Positions 8,288 to 17,045 of a stretch of 64,000 nucleotides of DNA are shown here, one piece after another. Below the pieces are notes generated by a model, which searched no databases, was not told the origin of the DNA, and saw only the letters and a list, made by a program, of their open reading frames with translations. Both the position numbers and the translations under genes were made by a program. Position 1 is the stretch's first letter. Each line of letters starts with the position of its first letter. Origin of the DNA: Nitrospira sp. (GTDB lineage: Bacteria; Nitrospirota; Nitrospiria; Nitrospirales; Nitrospiraceae); contig JANDJL010000015.1 of assembly GCA_024330965.1 (NCBI GenBank), positions 1-64,000 of the forward strand, written 5' to 3'.

Positions 8288-9112
8288 CTAGAGACCCGTC
8301 ATGGGCTCCGGTTCACTTGAGGCACAACTCCTCTTGGGCTGTGAGTCTTGGTGGAGAAACTGCTCGACCGTCTCCAGGGCTGATCTGAGCAGGAAGGAGC
8401 CCTCCCACGTCCTTGATCGGTCAGAGCTGTGGCGCTCCACCCATTCAGCTACCATCGGAAGGGGAATCAGGCGAGGGGATGCGGCCGTCAGATCGCCCCA
8501 CAGCAATCCGAGGACAGTCCCGATGCGAATGGGAGTGGGAAGGGCTTCGACCCGGTTCTTGACCATATCGTCACAAGAGGTCGGTGGCGAGGTGACCAGC
8601 AGCTCCCGACAGGCCGAAGGCCGTTCTTCATAGACGGCGCAGGTGTTCTTCTCCAAGAAGGGGCAGGGGATCCGTAGCGAGTAGTAGGCCTCGTTGAGCG
8701 GAGCGAGTTCCTCGTCGTTCAGCGGCCGTTCCGATTCTGCCACGTCGATGAGTTGCTGCCAGAGACCATGGGACACCAACAAGGACTTGACTTGCTCCAA
8801 CCGTGCGGCAAGGCGCTGTTGTTGCTCACTGGGTAATTGACCAATGTAGTCCATCAAGCGAAAGGCCTCAGGAGGAGAGAGGGGCACCAACATGCGGCAA
8901 CAAGCCGCACATCCCTTCGCGCAAGAACGGAACCGGCCTTTCTCAGCAGCCCGTGCCTCCTCCATGCTCTGGGCTTCCGCTCCAAGATCCCGTAACAGAG
9001 GAACGAGGGACGTCAAGGGAACAGGGGCACTCGGGACCTCCACCTCTGCCGACAGGGGGCCGGCCTCCGTCTTGATCGAGATGTCAAATCGTTCAGTGGG
9101 GTGGGGCGGCAT
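8288..9112 (-). CDS. YkgJ-family cysteine-cluster protein
   Basis: A 274-residue protein with the clustered cysteines of the YkgJ/zinc- or iron-chelating family (PF03692): CxxxCxxCC at Cys64, Cys68, Cys71 and Cys72, followed by CPFL, CAVYEERPSAC and a further Cys. These bind a metal or an iron-sulfur cluster in the family; the biological role is not settled. AAGGA precedes ATG 9112. The N-terminal about 55 residues and C-terminal region are not recognized. Confidence 0.75.
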   Translation of the reverse strand: MPPHPTERFDISIKTEAGPLSAEVEVPSAPVPLTSLVPLLRDLGAEAQSMEEARAAEKGRFRSCAKGCAACCRMLVPLSPPEAFRLMDYIGQLPSEQQQRLAARLEQVKSLLVSHGLWQQLIDVAESERPLNDEELAPLNEAYYSLRIPCPFLEKNTCAVYEERPSACRELLVTSPPTSCDDMVKNRVEALPTPIRIGTVLGLLWGDLTAASPRLIPLPMVAEWVERHSSDRSRTWEGSFLLRSALETVEQFLHQDSQPKRSCASSEPEPMTGL

Positions 9113-9192
9113 GACAGTCCTTGTAACGTCTGCGGACCTGCACGATCTTAGAGAACAGTCTTCTGCCGGTCAACTCCGCTGCGCCGTCTTGC

Positions 9193-9221
9193 TTGTGCCA
9201 TCCTCGAAGAAATCCGATAAT
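9193..9221 (+). promoter_or_regulatory. Promoter of a leaderless gene at 9227
   Basis: TTGTGC (9193-9198) and GATAAT (9216-9221) are separated by 17 bp, a normal sigma-70 spacing. The -10 box ends only 5 nt before ATG 9227, so transcription should begin at or very near the start codon. Confidence 0.55.
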
Positions 9222-9226
9222 AGGCC

Positions 9227-9610
9227 ATGGAACCGGCTTCGCCTTTTTCTGGCCATGTGATCGGGCTGCTCAAGGGTTATATGAGCGATCTGGTCCAGCA
9301 AGCGGTCCAGGAACAGGTGGCCGCCAACCAATTTGGATTCGGATCGACACCGTACCGCCCTCATGACGCCATTTCCGATCTACTTGCCTTGTTGGATGAC
9401 CGTCTTGAATCGGAGGGAATCCAAGTTGGGCTCACGGAGACGTTTCTTCATGACATGTGGATGCTGTGCGACGCGGTCGCTCCGCAAGTGTGTGAACGGG
9501 TCTGGATCGAAGAAAATGTCAATGGGGAACAACAACCGATCGGAAAGGCACAAATCAGGGCCATGACGTACCGTGTCCTGATCGAATTGATGGAACGACG
9601 CTCCTGTTAG
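9227..9610 (+). CDS. Conserved hypothetical protein, 127 aa
   Basis: A soluble, acidic, mostly helical 127-residue protein with no motif I recognize, no signal peptide and no membrane helix. ATG 9227 lies 5 nt after a good -10 box and has no Shine-Dalgarno, suggesting a leaderless mRNA. It is 86 nt upstream of the EVE-domain gene in the same direction. Confidence 0.7.
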   Translation: MEPASPFSGHVIGLLKGYMSDLVQQAVQEQVAANQFGFGSTPYRPHDAISDLLALLDDRLESEGIQVGLTETFLHDMWMLCDAVAPQVCERVWIEENVNGEQQPIGKAQIRAMTYRVLIELMERRSC

Positions 9611-9696
9611 GGCGGCACCTCCGTATTGAGAGCGGAGTGGACTTTCTTTTCTAGGACGGAAGTCGGAGTGACGAGAAAGAGCGAGGTGAACAGGTC

Positions 9697-10158
9697 ATGG
9701 CGATGCGATACTGGCTGATGAAATCGGAGCCGTCCACCTTTTCCATTGACGATTTGCAGAATGCTCCCCACCAAACGACCTGTTGGGATGGAGTGCGCAA
9801 CTATCAGGCGCGGAATTACATGCGCGAAATGGCCGTGGGTGATCTGGTGTTGTTCTATCATAGCAACGCCAACCCGCCAGCGGTCGTCGGGATCGCTGAA
9901 GTGGTCAAAACCGCTTACCCGGACCCGACCCAATTCGACAAGAAGAGCAAATACTATGATCCAGCCAGTAGTCCTGCCAATCCTCGATGGGAAATGGTGG
10001 ACATCAAGTTCGTAAGAAAACTATCCCGTCCCCTTTCCCTGCAAGAGTTGCGGAAGGAACGGGCCCTCAGGAACATGCTCCTGCTCCAGAAAGGATCGCG
10101 CCTCTCGGTGCAGCCGGTGAGCCAAGAGGAGTGGGACTCTCTCCTCAAACTGGAGTGA
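9697..10158 (+). CDS. EVE-domain protein (PUA-like)
   Basis: EVE domains (PF01878) are PUA-like folds that bind modified bases in DNA or RNA. The 153-residue protein is a single EVE domain from MRYWLMKSEPSTFSIDDL through WDGVRNYQARNYMR, GDLVLFYHSN and GIAEV, all standard family blocks. GAGGTG precedes ATG 9697. The stand-alone form is common in proteobacteria and related groups; no adjacent nuclease suggests a defence role here. Confidence 0.9.
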   Translation: MAMRYWLMKSEPSTFSIDDLQNAPHQTTCWDGVRNYQARNYMREMAVGDLVLFYHSNANPPAVVGIAEVVKTAYPDPTQFDKKSKYYDPASSPANPRWEMVDIKFVRKLSRPLSLQELRKERALRNMLLLQKGSRLSVQPVSQEEWDSLLKLE

Positions 10159-10198
10159 TTCGCCGGATAGCCTTGGAGGGTGGCAGAGAGACGTCGGT

Positions 10199-10477
10199 CT
10201 AGGTGCTGGCTTTGCCGTCATCCATATAGCGATGTTGCCAGTCCAGCCAGGCGTGGCCCAGTTCGTGAGCCAAGATATACCGCCGACGCGTCACGGGAAG
10301 TCGCTTGCGAATGTAAATGGTCTTCGTCTCATCGTCCCAGATTCCGTCGGCATTCTCGTCGCGCTTGTCCATTTCTGAGTCAGACAGTTGCCGGACCGTA
10401 ATCCGATATCCAAAAGGGAGCACAATTCGAGAAGGGATTCGTAACAGCCGCCTTTTCTCTTTCACAATTCCCGCCAT
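10199..10477 (-). CDS. Small HExxH metallopeptidase-like protein (ImmA/IrrE-like)
   Basis: A 92-residue protein with HELGH at residues 71-75, the zinc-binding HExxH of metallopeptidases, preceded by YILA as in ImmA/IrrE-type proteases. It ends only 17 residues after the motif, so the usual third zinc ligand further downstream appears to be missing. It may be a minimal peptidase-like protein or a remnant. GAGGGAAGCT before ATG 10477 is a good ribosome-binding site, which argues for an expressed gene. It converges with the EVE gene. Confidence 0.65.
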   Translation of the reverse strand: MAGIVKEKRRLLRIPSRIVLPFGYRITVRQLSDSEMDKRDENADGIWDDETKTIYIRKRLPVTRRRYILAHELGHAWLDWQHRYMDDGKAST

Positions 10478-10846
10478 AGCTTCCCTCTTTCGCCGTCGAC
10501 GAAGTTTAGCCTACCACAAGTGTTCCATGGAAATGGTGGGTATTTTATCCATGTAATTCAAATAGTTACATGTTTCTATTCGCGCGGGATCGACGGAGAC
10601 CGTGAGGATTCGGGCTGGTCTCTCATGCCGTCAAATCATTCTGTCAAAGGCTCCAGCCTGGGAGATGGAGCGAGGGCATGGTCCGGAGTCTTGCGCCGGA
10701 TAAGTACAGCTCAAACAATTCCGAGAGTTTCCCTTCCAAGGAGTGTTGGGGAATCTCAAGCTGGTCTCTTAAGAGATGAAAAGGACGAGTCAGTCCGTCT
10801 CACATCGAGACCACCCCGATCGGTTCGATGGGGTAAGCGGGATCGG
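10478..10846. other. Intergenic region without recognizable gene
   Basis: The 369 bp between the HExxH gene and the ABC permease contain no convincing ORF. The only structure seen is an inverted repeat CATGTAA (10550-10556) / TTACATG (10566-10572) with a 9-nt spacer, about 75 bp upstream of the HExxH gene start, which could be an operator. Confidence 0.4.
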
Positions 10847-13516
10847 TCATTCATAACGTAGTATGGATAAGGGAGGGTGGCCAAGAATTCGATAGGTGCT
10901 CAGAAAACCGACCACCGTGGTCAGAGTCAGGGTTATGAAAAAGCTTCCAGCAAGGACCATTGGTTGGAGATTCCAACTGAGATCAAATATCAAAGACAGT
11001 GCCGCCCACGACAAGGCGCTCGCCAGCAACAGCCCCGCCAAGCCGCCCACAATGCCCAATATCGCATACTCGATCGCGAAGGTTCGGGCGAGCAGTCCCC
11101 TGCTTGCTCCCAGGGCCTTGAGGATCAGCGATTCATAGAGTCGCCGGTAGCGCGTCGAGGCCAAGGCAGCCGCCATGACAAGACCGCCGGACAGGACGCA
11201 AAACAAAGCCACGGCTTGGATGGCGAGGGACAGTCGATCGACCACCTGGGTAAAACTGTTCAGCACGTCTCCGACGTTGATGGCCGTCACATTGGGGAAC
11301 AAGGCGACCACGGCTTGTTGGAGCGGGACCTCTTCGGAAGGGGGAACACGAATCGTGGCGACGTAGGTGAGTGGTGCTCCATCTAAGGAACCGGGGGAAA
11401 AAATCATATAAAAGTTGGTCGAAAAATTCCCCCATTCGACATGGCGAATGCTGCTGATCTCTCCGCTGACTGTGGTGCCATGGATGTCCACTTCGATGGA
11501 GTCGCCAACGCTCAGGCCAAGTTGCCTTGCGGCGTCCTCCTCGATCGAAATGAGGGGCTTGGCAAAGACTTGCCCTGGCTTCCACCATTCGCCTTGCACG
11601 ATGGAATTCTCTTTGGGGAGATCTTGGAGAAATGTCAGCGCATACTCACGTGTCAGAAACCACTTTCGGCGCGCCTCTTTTTTTTCCTCCGCCGGATTGT
11701 CTTGCCCTTCGTGGTCTGGTGCCGTGTCGGTCGAAACGGGTACACCCTTGATGGCGGAGAGCCGTGCGCGAACCAGCGGAGTCAACCGTGGCGATTTGTC
11801 GCTCGATCGTTCGCGCAACAGGTGGAGCAAGGCTTCGGCCTGATCTGGTTGGATGTCAATGAAGAAAAAGGAGGGAGAATCGGCTGGCCGCCGCTCGTCC
11901 ACCTGATCGATGAGAGATTGTTCGACCAGCGCGACCGTGGTCATCACCATCACTCCCATTCCGACGGCGATCGTGATGGTGACGAGTTGGCTGCCCGGTC
12001 GCCTGATGTTGCCAATGGCATAGCGCAAGGGAAGACTCTGGAACCCCTGCCATCGTCGAAAAATAAAAAGGGCGAAGCGAGCCGCAAGGGCCAAGAGGAT
12101 GACCGCTGCTCCAAACGAGAGAATGAAGAGCCAGCCGATCTTCCACGAGCCGGCTTGCCATATCGCCAGGAGAACCAATCCGAGACCGATGCCGGTCAAG
12201 GAGAAGACCGTCACCTTATCAAGGGGAGTCCCCCATATCCACCGGTGTGATGTTCCCTGGATATTTGAAGAGTGAAGGGGATCGACCTCCCGACGAAAAA
12301 TCCATGCCGGCTTCACATCGCGGATGGTCATGAGAGGCCAGAGAGCAAAAAGCAAGGAGGACAGAATGCCGAGCCCCAATCCTTTAAGGAGAGGAAAAGA
12401 GGATATCCTCATCCCCTCGGTGGCAATTCCCAACTGATCGAGCAGCGATGGGTCGATCAGGGCTGTCAGGATCCCCGGCAACCCTCGATAGAGAACCATT
12501 CCGATCATCAACCCCAGGATGCTTCCCGCCAGACCGAGGATCAGCGCCTGCAGCACATAGATTCGGAGGATGACAGATGAGTCTGCGCCCATGGTCTTGA
12601 GAATGCCGATGGTGATCAGCTTTTCCCGCACAAACGCATGGACGGAGGTGGCGACTCCTGCCCCTCCGACAAACAGCGCTGTCAATCCAATGAGGCCCAG
12701 GTAGCGGGTCAGTTGGTCTAGAGACTGTTTCAATTGCGGTTGTGCGTGACGATAGTCCGTGATACGCGGCGATTCGCGGGCAAGACGTTCCTGTAATTCG
12801 GTCCGCAAGGACTCGGCGGAGAGAGATGCCGGCAGTTTGAGCAAGTAACGTTCGCGGATGCGGCTACCCAATTTGATCAAGTCTGTTGCCCGGAGCCCCT
12901 CTTGGGATAAAAAGACACGGGGGCCCAGGCTGAACATGTTCGCCATCCGATCGGGTTCGCTCTTGACGACGCTGGTGATGAGGAACCACCCCTGGCCGAT
13001 CTTGATCCCATCCCCCACGGCCAGTCCCATTCTGATCAGAAGAGACTCCTGGACCACCGCTCCGAAGCAAGGGAGGGCTGGGCACCGGTGGGGCGGCGGA
13101 TTCAGGAGGCCGGCAAGAGTGTCGTGAGGTTCAAGGCGAAGCGAACCGTAGAGCGGGTACTGAGGTTCGACGGCTTTGAGTTCCACGATTTGGGTCGGTT
13201 GTCCGATGGAAGAGGGAGAAACGTTCGCCGCCATGGCGACAAGTTCGGTGGTATGGGTGATGGTCACACCCCGATCGCGGAGCGAATCCAAGACCTCCCG
13301 GCCGTGCTGGCTTATTGGTCTGGTCAGCCAGATTTCGAGATCGCCGCCCAGGAGGCTCCGTGCTTCCTGGTTGACGACCTGCTCAACCCGGGCTCCAAAG
13401 AGAGAAACGCCCGTCAAGGCTCCCACGCCGACGGCAAGGCACACCAGAAAAAAGGAAAAGTGCCGCCAGGCCGCGCGTGTTTCGCGCCAGGCCATCTGAA
13501 GGGCAAACGCCATCAT
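10847..13516 (-). CDS. ybbP: ABC transporter permease, FtsX/YbbP type
   Basis: A large inner-membrane permease (about 889 residues from ATG 13516). It has an N-terminal membrane helix followed by a long periplasmic domain, a first FtsX-like block of three helices (around residues 265-420), a central pair of helices, a second periplasmic region and a second FtsX block near the C-terminus. This architecture matches YbbP, partner of ATPase YbbA. An in-frame TTG at 13588 would extend it by 24 residues and overlap the ATPase end, but they do not look conserved. The substrate is not established in the family; export of a lipid or hydrophobic compound is an inference. Together with the adjacent ATPase and divergent tesA it reproduces the E. 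coli ybbAP-tesA arrangement. Confidence 0.87.
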   Translation of the reverse strand: MMAFALQMAWRETRAAWRHFSFFLVCLAVGVGALTGVSLFGARVEQVVNQEARSLLGGDLEIWLTRPISQHGREVLDSLRDRGVTITHTTELVAMAANVSPSSIGQPTQIVELKAVEPQYPLYGSLRLEPHDTLAGLLNPPPHRCPALPCFGAVVQESLLIRMGLAVGDGIKIGQGWFLITSVVKSEPDRMANMFSLGPRVFLSQEGLRATDLIKLGSRIRERYLLKLPASLSAESLRTELQERLARESPRITDYRHAQPQLKQSLDQLTRYLGLIGLTALFVGGAGVATSVHAFVREKLITIGILKTMGADSSVILRIYVLQALILGLAGSILGLMIGMVLYRGLPGILTALIDPSLLDQLGIATEGMRISSFPLLKGLGLGILSSLLFALWPLMTIRDVKPAWIFRREVDPLHSSNIQGTSHRWIWGTPLDKVTVFSLTGIGLGLVLLAIWQAGSWKIGWLFILSFGAAVILLALAARFALFIFRRWQGFQSLPLRYAIGNIRRPGSQLVTITIAVGMGVMVMTTVALVEQSLIDQVDERRPADSPSFFFIDIQPDQAEALLHLLRERSSDKSPRLTPLVRARLSAIKGVPVSTDTAPDHEGQDNPAEEKKEARRKWFLTREYALTFLQDLPKENSIVQGEWWKPGQVFAKPLISIEEDAARQLGLSVGDSIEVDIHGTTVSGEISSIRHVEWGNFSTNFYMIFSPGSLDGAPLTYVATIRVPPSEEVPLQQAVVALFPNVTAINVGDVLNSFTQVVDRLSLAIQAVALFCVLSGGLVMAAALASTRYRRLYESLILKALGASRGLLARTFAIEYAILGIVGGLAGLLLASALSWAALSLIFDLSWNLQPMVLAGSFFITLTLTTVVGFLSTYRILGHPPLSILRYE

Positions 13517-13571
13517 CGCGACGAGTGGTTCATGACATCGATGGAGGAGTATGAAAGAGAGCGGAGTGTCA

Positions 13572-14291
13572 TCACGCGTCTCCCTCAAAAAAAGAGAGAA
13601 CGTGACCGGAGTTCGTGGTGATCGGTTGTGAGTCGGACTCCAGGTGACCGTCGCGCAGTCCGATCACTCGTTGCATCGAGGCGGCCAAGGTGTGATCATG
13701 TGTGACCAGGACGAGAGTGGTGCCATAGTCGCGGTGGAGGGAAAGGAGCAGGTCGATCACTTGCGCACCGGTCACGCTATCGAGATTGCCCGTTGGCTCG
13801 TCAGCCAAGAGAATGGGGGGGCGGCAGGCAAACGCGCGTGCCACGGCGACCCGTTGTTGCTCGCCGCCTGATAACTGTGCTGGGTAATGGCCCATCCGTT
13901 CGGACAATCCGACCGCGTCTAAGAGATCCATCGCTCGCGGAACTGCGCCGCGCACCCTACTCAGCTCGAGGGGGACCAAGACATTTTCCAGAGCGGTCAG
14001 GGTGGGGATGAGATGGAAGGATTGGAAGATGTAGCCGATGTGCTCGAGGCGAAATCGAGCCAGTTCTTTTTCAGAAAGGGCTGTGATGTCAGTGCCATCG
14101 ATCACAATGGTCCCGATCGTCGGACGATCGAGGCCGGCCATGAGCCCCAGCAGAGTGGATTTTCCACTTCCGGAAGGACCGACAATGGCGACGGCTTGTT
14201 TCGCGGGAATCCAGAGGGAAATCCCGTTGAGAATATCCACGGGCCGACCAGCCGCTCTCAAGGTCATCGAGACATTGTTCACACGAATCAT
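13572..14291 (-). CDS. ybbA: ABC transporter ATP-binding protein, YbbA/LolD type
   Basis: The ATPase partner of the downstream permease. It shows Walker A GPSGSGKS (residues 38-45), the ABC signature LSGGEQQR, Walker B ILLADEP followed by TGNLDS, and the H-loop THD, in the order of the MacB/LolD/YbbA group. ATG 14291 is chosen over TTG 14297. It is divergent from tesA with about 80 bp between start codons, so the promoters of both lie in this short gap. Confidence 0.9.
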   Translation of the reverse strand: MIRVNNVSMTLRAAGRPVDILNGISLWIPAKQAVAIVGPSGSGKSTLLGLMAGLDRPTIGTIVIDGTDITALSEKELARFRLEHIGYIFQSFHLIPTLTALENVLVPLELSRVRGAVPRAMDLLDAVGLSERMGHYPAQLSGGEQQRVAVARAFACRPPILLADEPTGNLDSVTGAQVIDLLLSLHRDYGTTLVLVTHDHTLAASMQRVIGLRDGHLESDSQPITTNSGHVLSFFEGDA

Positions 14292-14307
14292 AGGCAACGC
14301 CCGTTGT

Positions 14308-14337
14308 TTGTGATGACGAGCATTGAACCATTATACT
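14308..14337 (+). promoter_or_regulatory. Promoter of tesA
   Basis: TTGTGA (14308-14313) and TATACT (14332-14337) with an 18-bp spacer lie in the gap between the divergent ybbA and tesA genes. Transcription would start near 14344, giving a leader of about 28 nt to ATG 14372. Confidence 0.5.
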
Positions 14338-14371
14338 GCATCACTTGCGCTGTGAAGCCGTTTATCTCGTC

Positions 14372-15166
14372 ATGACGAACCACCGACGATCTCTCCGAAT
14401 CCTTCCGTTGAGCGTTGCCCTGTTCATTGTGGTGTCTCTGATCGCGATGACTGGCTGGGCAAAGTCGGAAACCGAAGAGAGGCCGCGCATTATCGCCTTT
14501 GGGGACAGTCTCACTGCTGGGCTTGGGGTTAGGAGCCAAGATGCCTATCCAGCTCAGCTTCAGAGGAGATTGGAGGAGCTGGGGTTTCGCTATCAGGTGA
14601 TCAATGCCGGCGTGAGCGGTGAGACGACGGCCGGAGGACTTCGGCGTGTGCCATGGGTGCTTTCTGCCAAGCCGGACATCGTCATCTTGGAGCTCGGCGC
14701 AAACGATGGACTCAGAGGTCTGAGTCTTGAACAGACGAAAAACAACCTTGGCCGCATCATCCAACAATTGCGGCAAGCCGACGTGACCGTCATTCTGGCC
14801 GGGATGAAACTACCGCCGAACTACGGAGAGGAGTACACGAAACAATTTGAAGTCATCTATCCAGCCCTGGCCGCGCAGCACCGTATTCCGCTCATCCCGT
14901 TTTTTCTTGATGGAGTAGCCGGCTCGACAGCTTTGAATCAGGCCGACGGGATCCATCCTACGAGGGAAGGGTACAAAATCATCGTTGAGCACGTGCTCCC
15001 AGTGCTTGTGCCGGTCCTTGAGAAGCACAACAGAAATCGCGGAAAGCGACAGGGTCACTCCTTTACCCCAGCGCCCTCTGCTCCACTCCACGGCACGACG
15101 CCTGGAGCGCCGTCGGTCAAACGTCGAATAGGGGCGAATCAGGACTTCTTAAAGAAGGTATCGTAG
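14372..15166 (+). CDS. tesA: GDSL arylesterase / lysophospholipase TesA
   Basis: A periplasmic SGNH-fold esterase. It has an N-terminal signal or membrane segment (about residues 8-29), the nucleophile block FGDSLTAG (Ser46), the oxyanion Gly block, GAND, and the catalytic DGIHPTREGY near the C-terminus. After the catalytic domain there is a basic, low-complexity tail of about 45 residues not typical of TesA. ATG 14372 is chosen; an in-frame TTG at 14345 lies directly at the predicted transcription start. It is divergent from ybbAP, as in E. coli. Confidence 0.88.
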   Translation: MTNHRRSLRILPLSVALFIVVSLIAMTGWAKSETEERPRIIAFGDSLTAGLGVRSQDAYPAQLQRRLEELGFRYQVINAGVSGETTAGGLRRVPWVLSAKPDIVILELGANDGLRGLSLEQTKNNLGRIIQQLRQADVTVILAGMKLPPNYGEEYTKQFEVIYPALAAQHRIPLIPFFLDGVAGSTALNQADGIHPTREGYKIIVEHVLPVLVPVLEKHNRNRGKRQGHSFTPAPSAPLHGTTPGAPSVKRRIGANQDFLKKVS

Positions 15167-15327
15167 ACACCGTAGCCCAGCACCACGGCGATCAATGTGT
15201 AATAAAATGCAGTGATTCCACTGTAGTCCGGTGGTCCGCCCTCAGGGGCGTTCGCCAAGACCGTGAGGGGAGTGACAAGCCACCCCGCGACCATCAGGAG
15301 ACCAACCGCGCTTCGCAACCGGTTCAT
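15139..15327 (-). CDS. Small membrane protein, 62 aa
   Basis: A short protein with an N-terminal hydrophobic stretch that looks like a signal peptide (VGLLMVAGWLVTPLTVLANA) and a second hydrophobic segment (TLIAVVLGYGVYD) near the C-terminus. GGAGGA six nt before ATG 15327 strongly supports translation. Its 3' end overlaps the 3' end of tesA by 28 bp in convergent orientation. The function is unknown. Confidence 0.65.
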   Translation of the reverse strand: MNRLRSAVGLLMVAGWLVTPLTVLANAPEGGPPDYSGITAFYYTLIAVVLGYGVYDTFFKKS

Positions 15328-16017
15328 ATTCGTCCTCCACACATTGCGACGTGTGAAACAGCTCCAACGAAAAGAGGCACCATTGTACTGAACCCATGAC
15401 CGGTACGCAAGAGGGCGGATGGCCTCTTTGGCCCTGGGGGGATGTTGTCAAGAAGAATCATAGGGGGATGGCTCGAGGCGATGGGGTAGCCATTGGGAGT
15501 TGCAGACAATGAGGCAATCGGCCCATTCTTCTCTTCAAGAAGAGGGCTGGCTTGGTCGTGAGCGGATCTTCATGATCGTCGCCGAAGGACACTGGTATGG
15601 GGCGAGTAGAGTGGTCAAGGTGAAAGGGGCTTGTTCTGGTCTAGGGGGACCCTGCCGACCGGTCTTATATCTTTGCGAGGAAAAGGCAATGGCTGCTTCG
15701 TGGAACACCACTCCGTTTGGGGGATGCCTGCGAAGCCGACACACCAGCCTGGCGTGCCTCCGGGCGGCATAGCCTCGGTTCCAGAGGCCCAACGAAGAAT
15801 CTCTTTAGCATGGCTTCGACCTTCCAGAGCGTTGGCAAGAAAGAAACGACTCCCGACCCCCATTTCTTGCACCTCTTTTCTTGCCGCAAATACGGCGAGG
15901 AGACAAGTCTGTGTGGGGCTGTGCCCACTGGAGGCTCGCAGCGATGGGGCTCTCGTGCATGGCCGGCATGAGGAGAGCACTTGAGCGACATACCGAAGGG
16001 AGGCGATGGACGAGCGA
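15328..16017. other. Intergenic region without recognizable gene
   Basis: About 690 bp between the small membrane protein and the SWIM gene. Open frames of 80-120 codons occur on both strands and overlap each other, but none has a convincing start signal or a recognizable domain. No tRNA, repeat or terminator was seen. Confidence 0.4.
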
Positions 16018-16917
16018 CTATGTGTCGGCTGGGGGCTGTTTGAGCGTCTGTTCGAGCAGCTCGGTCAGCTCATGGAATGAGGTGGTCAGTGTGTCAAGGT
16101 GGGTGGCCTTCTCAAGCAGATCGCGCGCAGCCGTTCGAATTTCCGTTTCCTGCCCCTTCACTTCTTCAACCAATCCTGCGGCTTGGGCCAGGGTCGTCTG
16201 ATACCGCGTAGCCTCACGTTGGAGGGCGTGCAGTGCAACTTGGGCGGCCTTCGCTTCTGCGATCGATGTCTGGAGCTGCTGGGATAATCGATCGAGATAG
16301 GCTTCACGATCGCGCATCTCCGCTTGCAGATCGCGCAGCGCCTGCTGGTTTTCGCGTCGGCGGAGTTCCAAGTTGGTGATGGTGGCGATCCATGTTGAGA
16401 CGGTTCCCGGCTCCAGGTGTGGTGGCGAGGGGATGGCCGATTCGCTCTCGATGGCTTTAAAGGTTGGCCCAAGCCACGCTACGAACTGCATGATGTCGGT
16501 CAACTTGACATCGGGGACCATCGATGAGGGAGGAGGTGCGGACGGAGTGTTTGCTGGATCAGCGTCTGTGGCGGAGGGGCGGGAGGCCTTGCCCTTTTGC
16601 GATTGCCGAGGTTGTGTCCAACGATGGTACTCGAGTAACGCCGCAATACAGTGGCGGCACATCGGCTCTTCGGAGAGCGTGCACGAACACTTGGAAACCA
16701 GATGGTCATCTTTGAGCTTGATTGTCTGCTCGTACAGTCCTGAATGTCCGATAACGGCCGCGGAGATCTGCGTGTCGTTCGCGTCGACAATGCGAACACG
16801 GTTTTCCGCCACGTACTGGCGTCCGATTTGGAACGCGTTGGCTGCGACGACGGACTCGATCATCTGAGGGTCCAGCAGGCCCAGCCGCTCTGCGCTGCAC
16901 GCGATTTTGTATCGCAT
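16018..16917 (-). CDS. SWIM zinc-finger protein with C-terminal coiled coil
   Basis: The N-terminal part holds a SWIM zinc finger (PF04434) with ligands in the pattern CSC...CRHC within residues about 75-95 (CSCTLSEEPMCRHCIAALL). A low-complexity linker rich in Ser, Pro and Ala follows, then a long heptad-like segment (about residues 175-290) predicted to form a coiled coil. SWIM domains bind nucleic acids or proteins. ATG 16917 is chosen over TTG 16926. The architecture recalls SWIM proteins often linked to SNF2 helicases, but no helicase is adjacent. Confidence 0.72.
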   Translation of the reverse strand: MRYKIACSAERLGLLDPQMIESVVAANAFQIGRQYVAENRVRIVDANDTQISAAVIGHSGLYEQTIKLKDDHLVSKCSCTLSEEPMCRHCIAALLEYHRWTQPRQSQKGKASRPSATDADPANTPSAPPPSSMVPDVKLTDIMQFVAWLGPTFKAIESESAIPSPPHLEPGTVSTWIATITNLELRRRENQQALRDLQAEMRDREAYLDRLSQQLQTSIAEAKAAQVALHALQREATRYQTTLAQAAGLVEEVKGQETEIRTAARDLLEKATHLDTLTTSFHELTELLEQTLKQPPADT

Positions 16918-17045
16918 CTTTCCCAAAATGGTCCTGTCGTGAGAATGGCCTTAGTCTGCCGAGCCCGTGTAGGGCTGTCAAGAAATGAGGGGGTTTGATA
17001 CGCGATGGGCGGGTGGTCACATGACGGGGGCAGATCGTGGAGTTC

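Noticed and set aside
11441..12250. 269-codon open frame antisense to the ABC permease
   Set aside because: It lies wholly inside the permease gene, is rich in Arg/Asp/Gln from reversed codons and has no family similarity.
15500..15984. Overlapping 80-120 codon frames on both strands
   Set aside because: No start signals or domains; mutual overlap suggests chance open frames.
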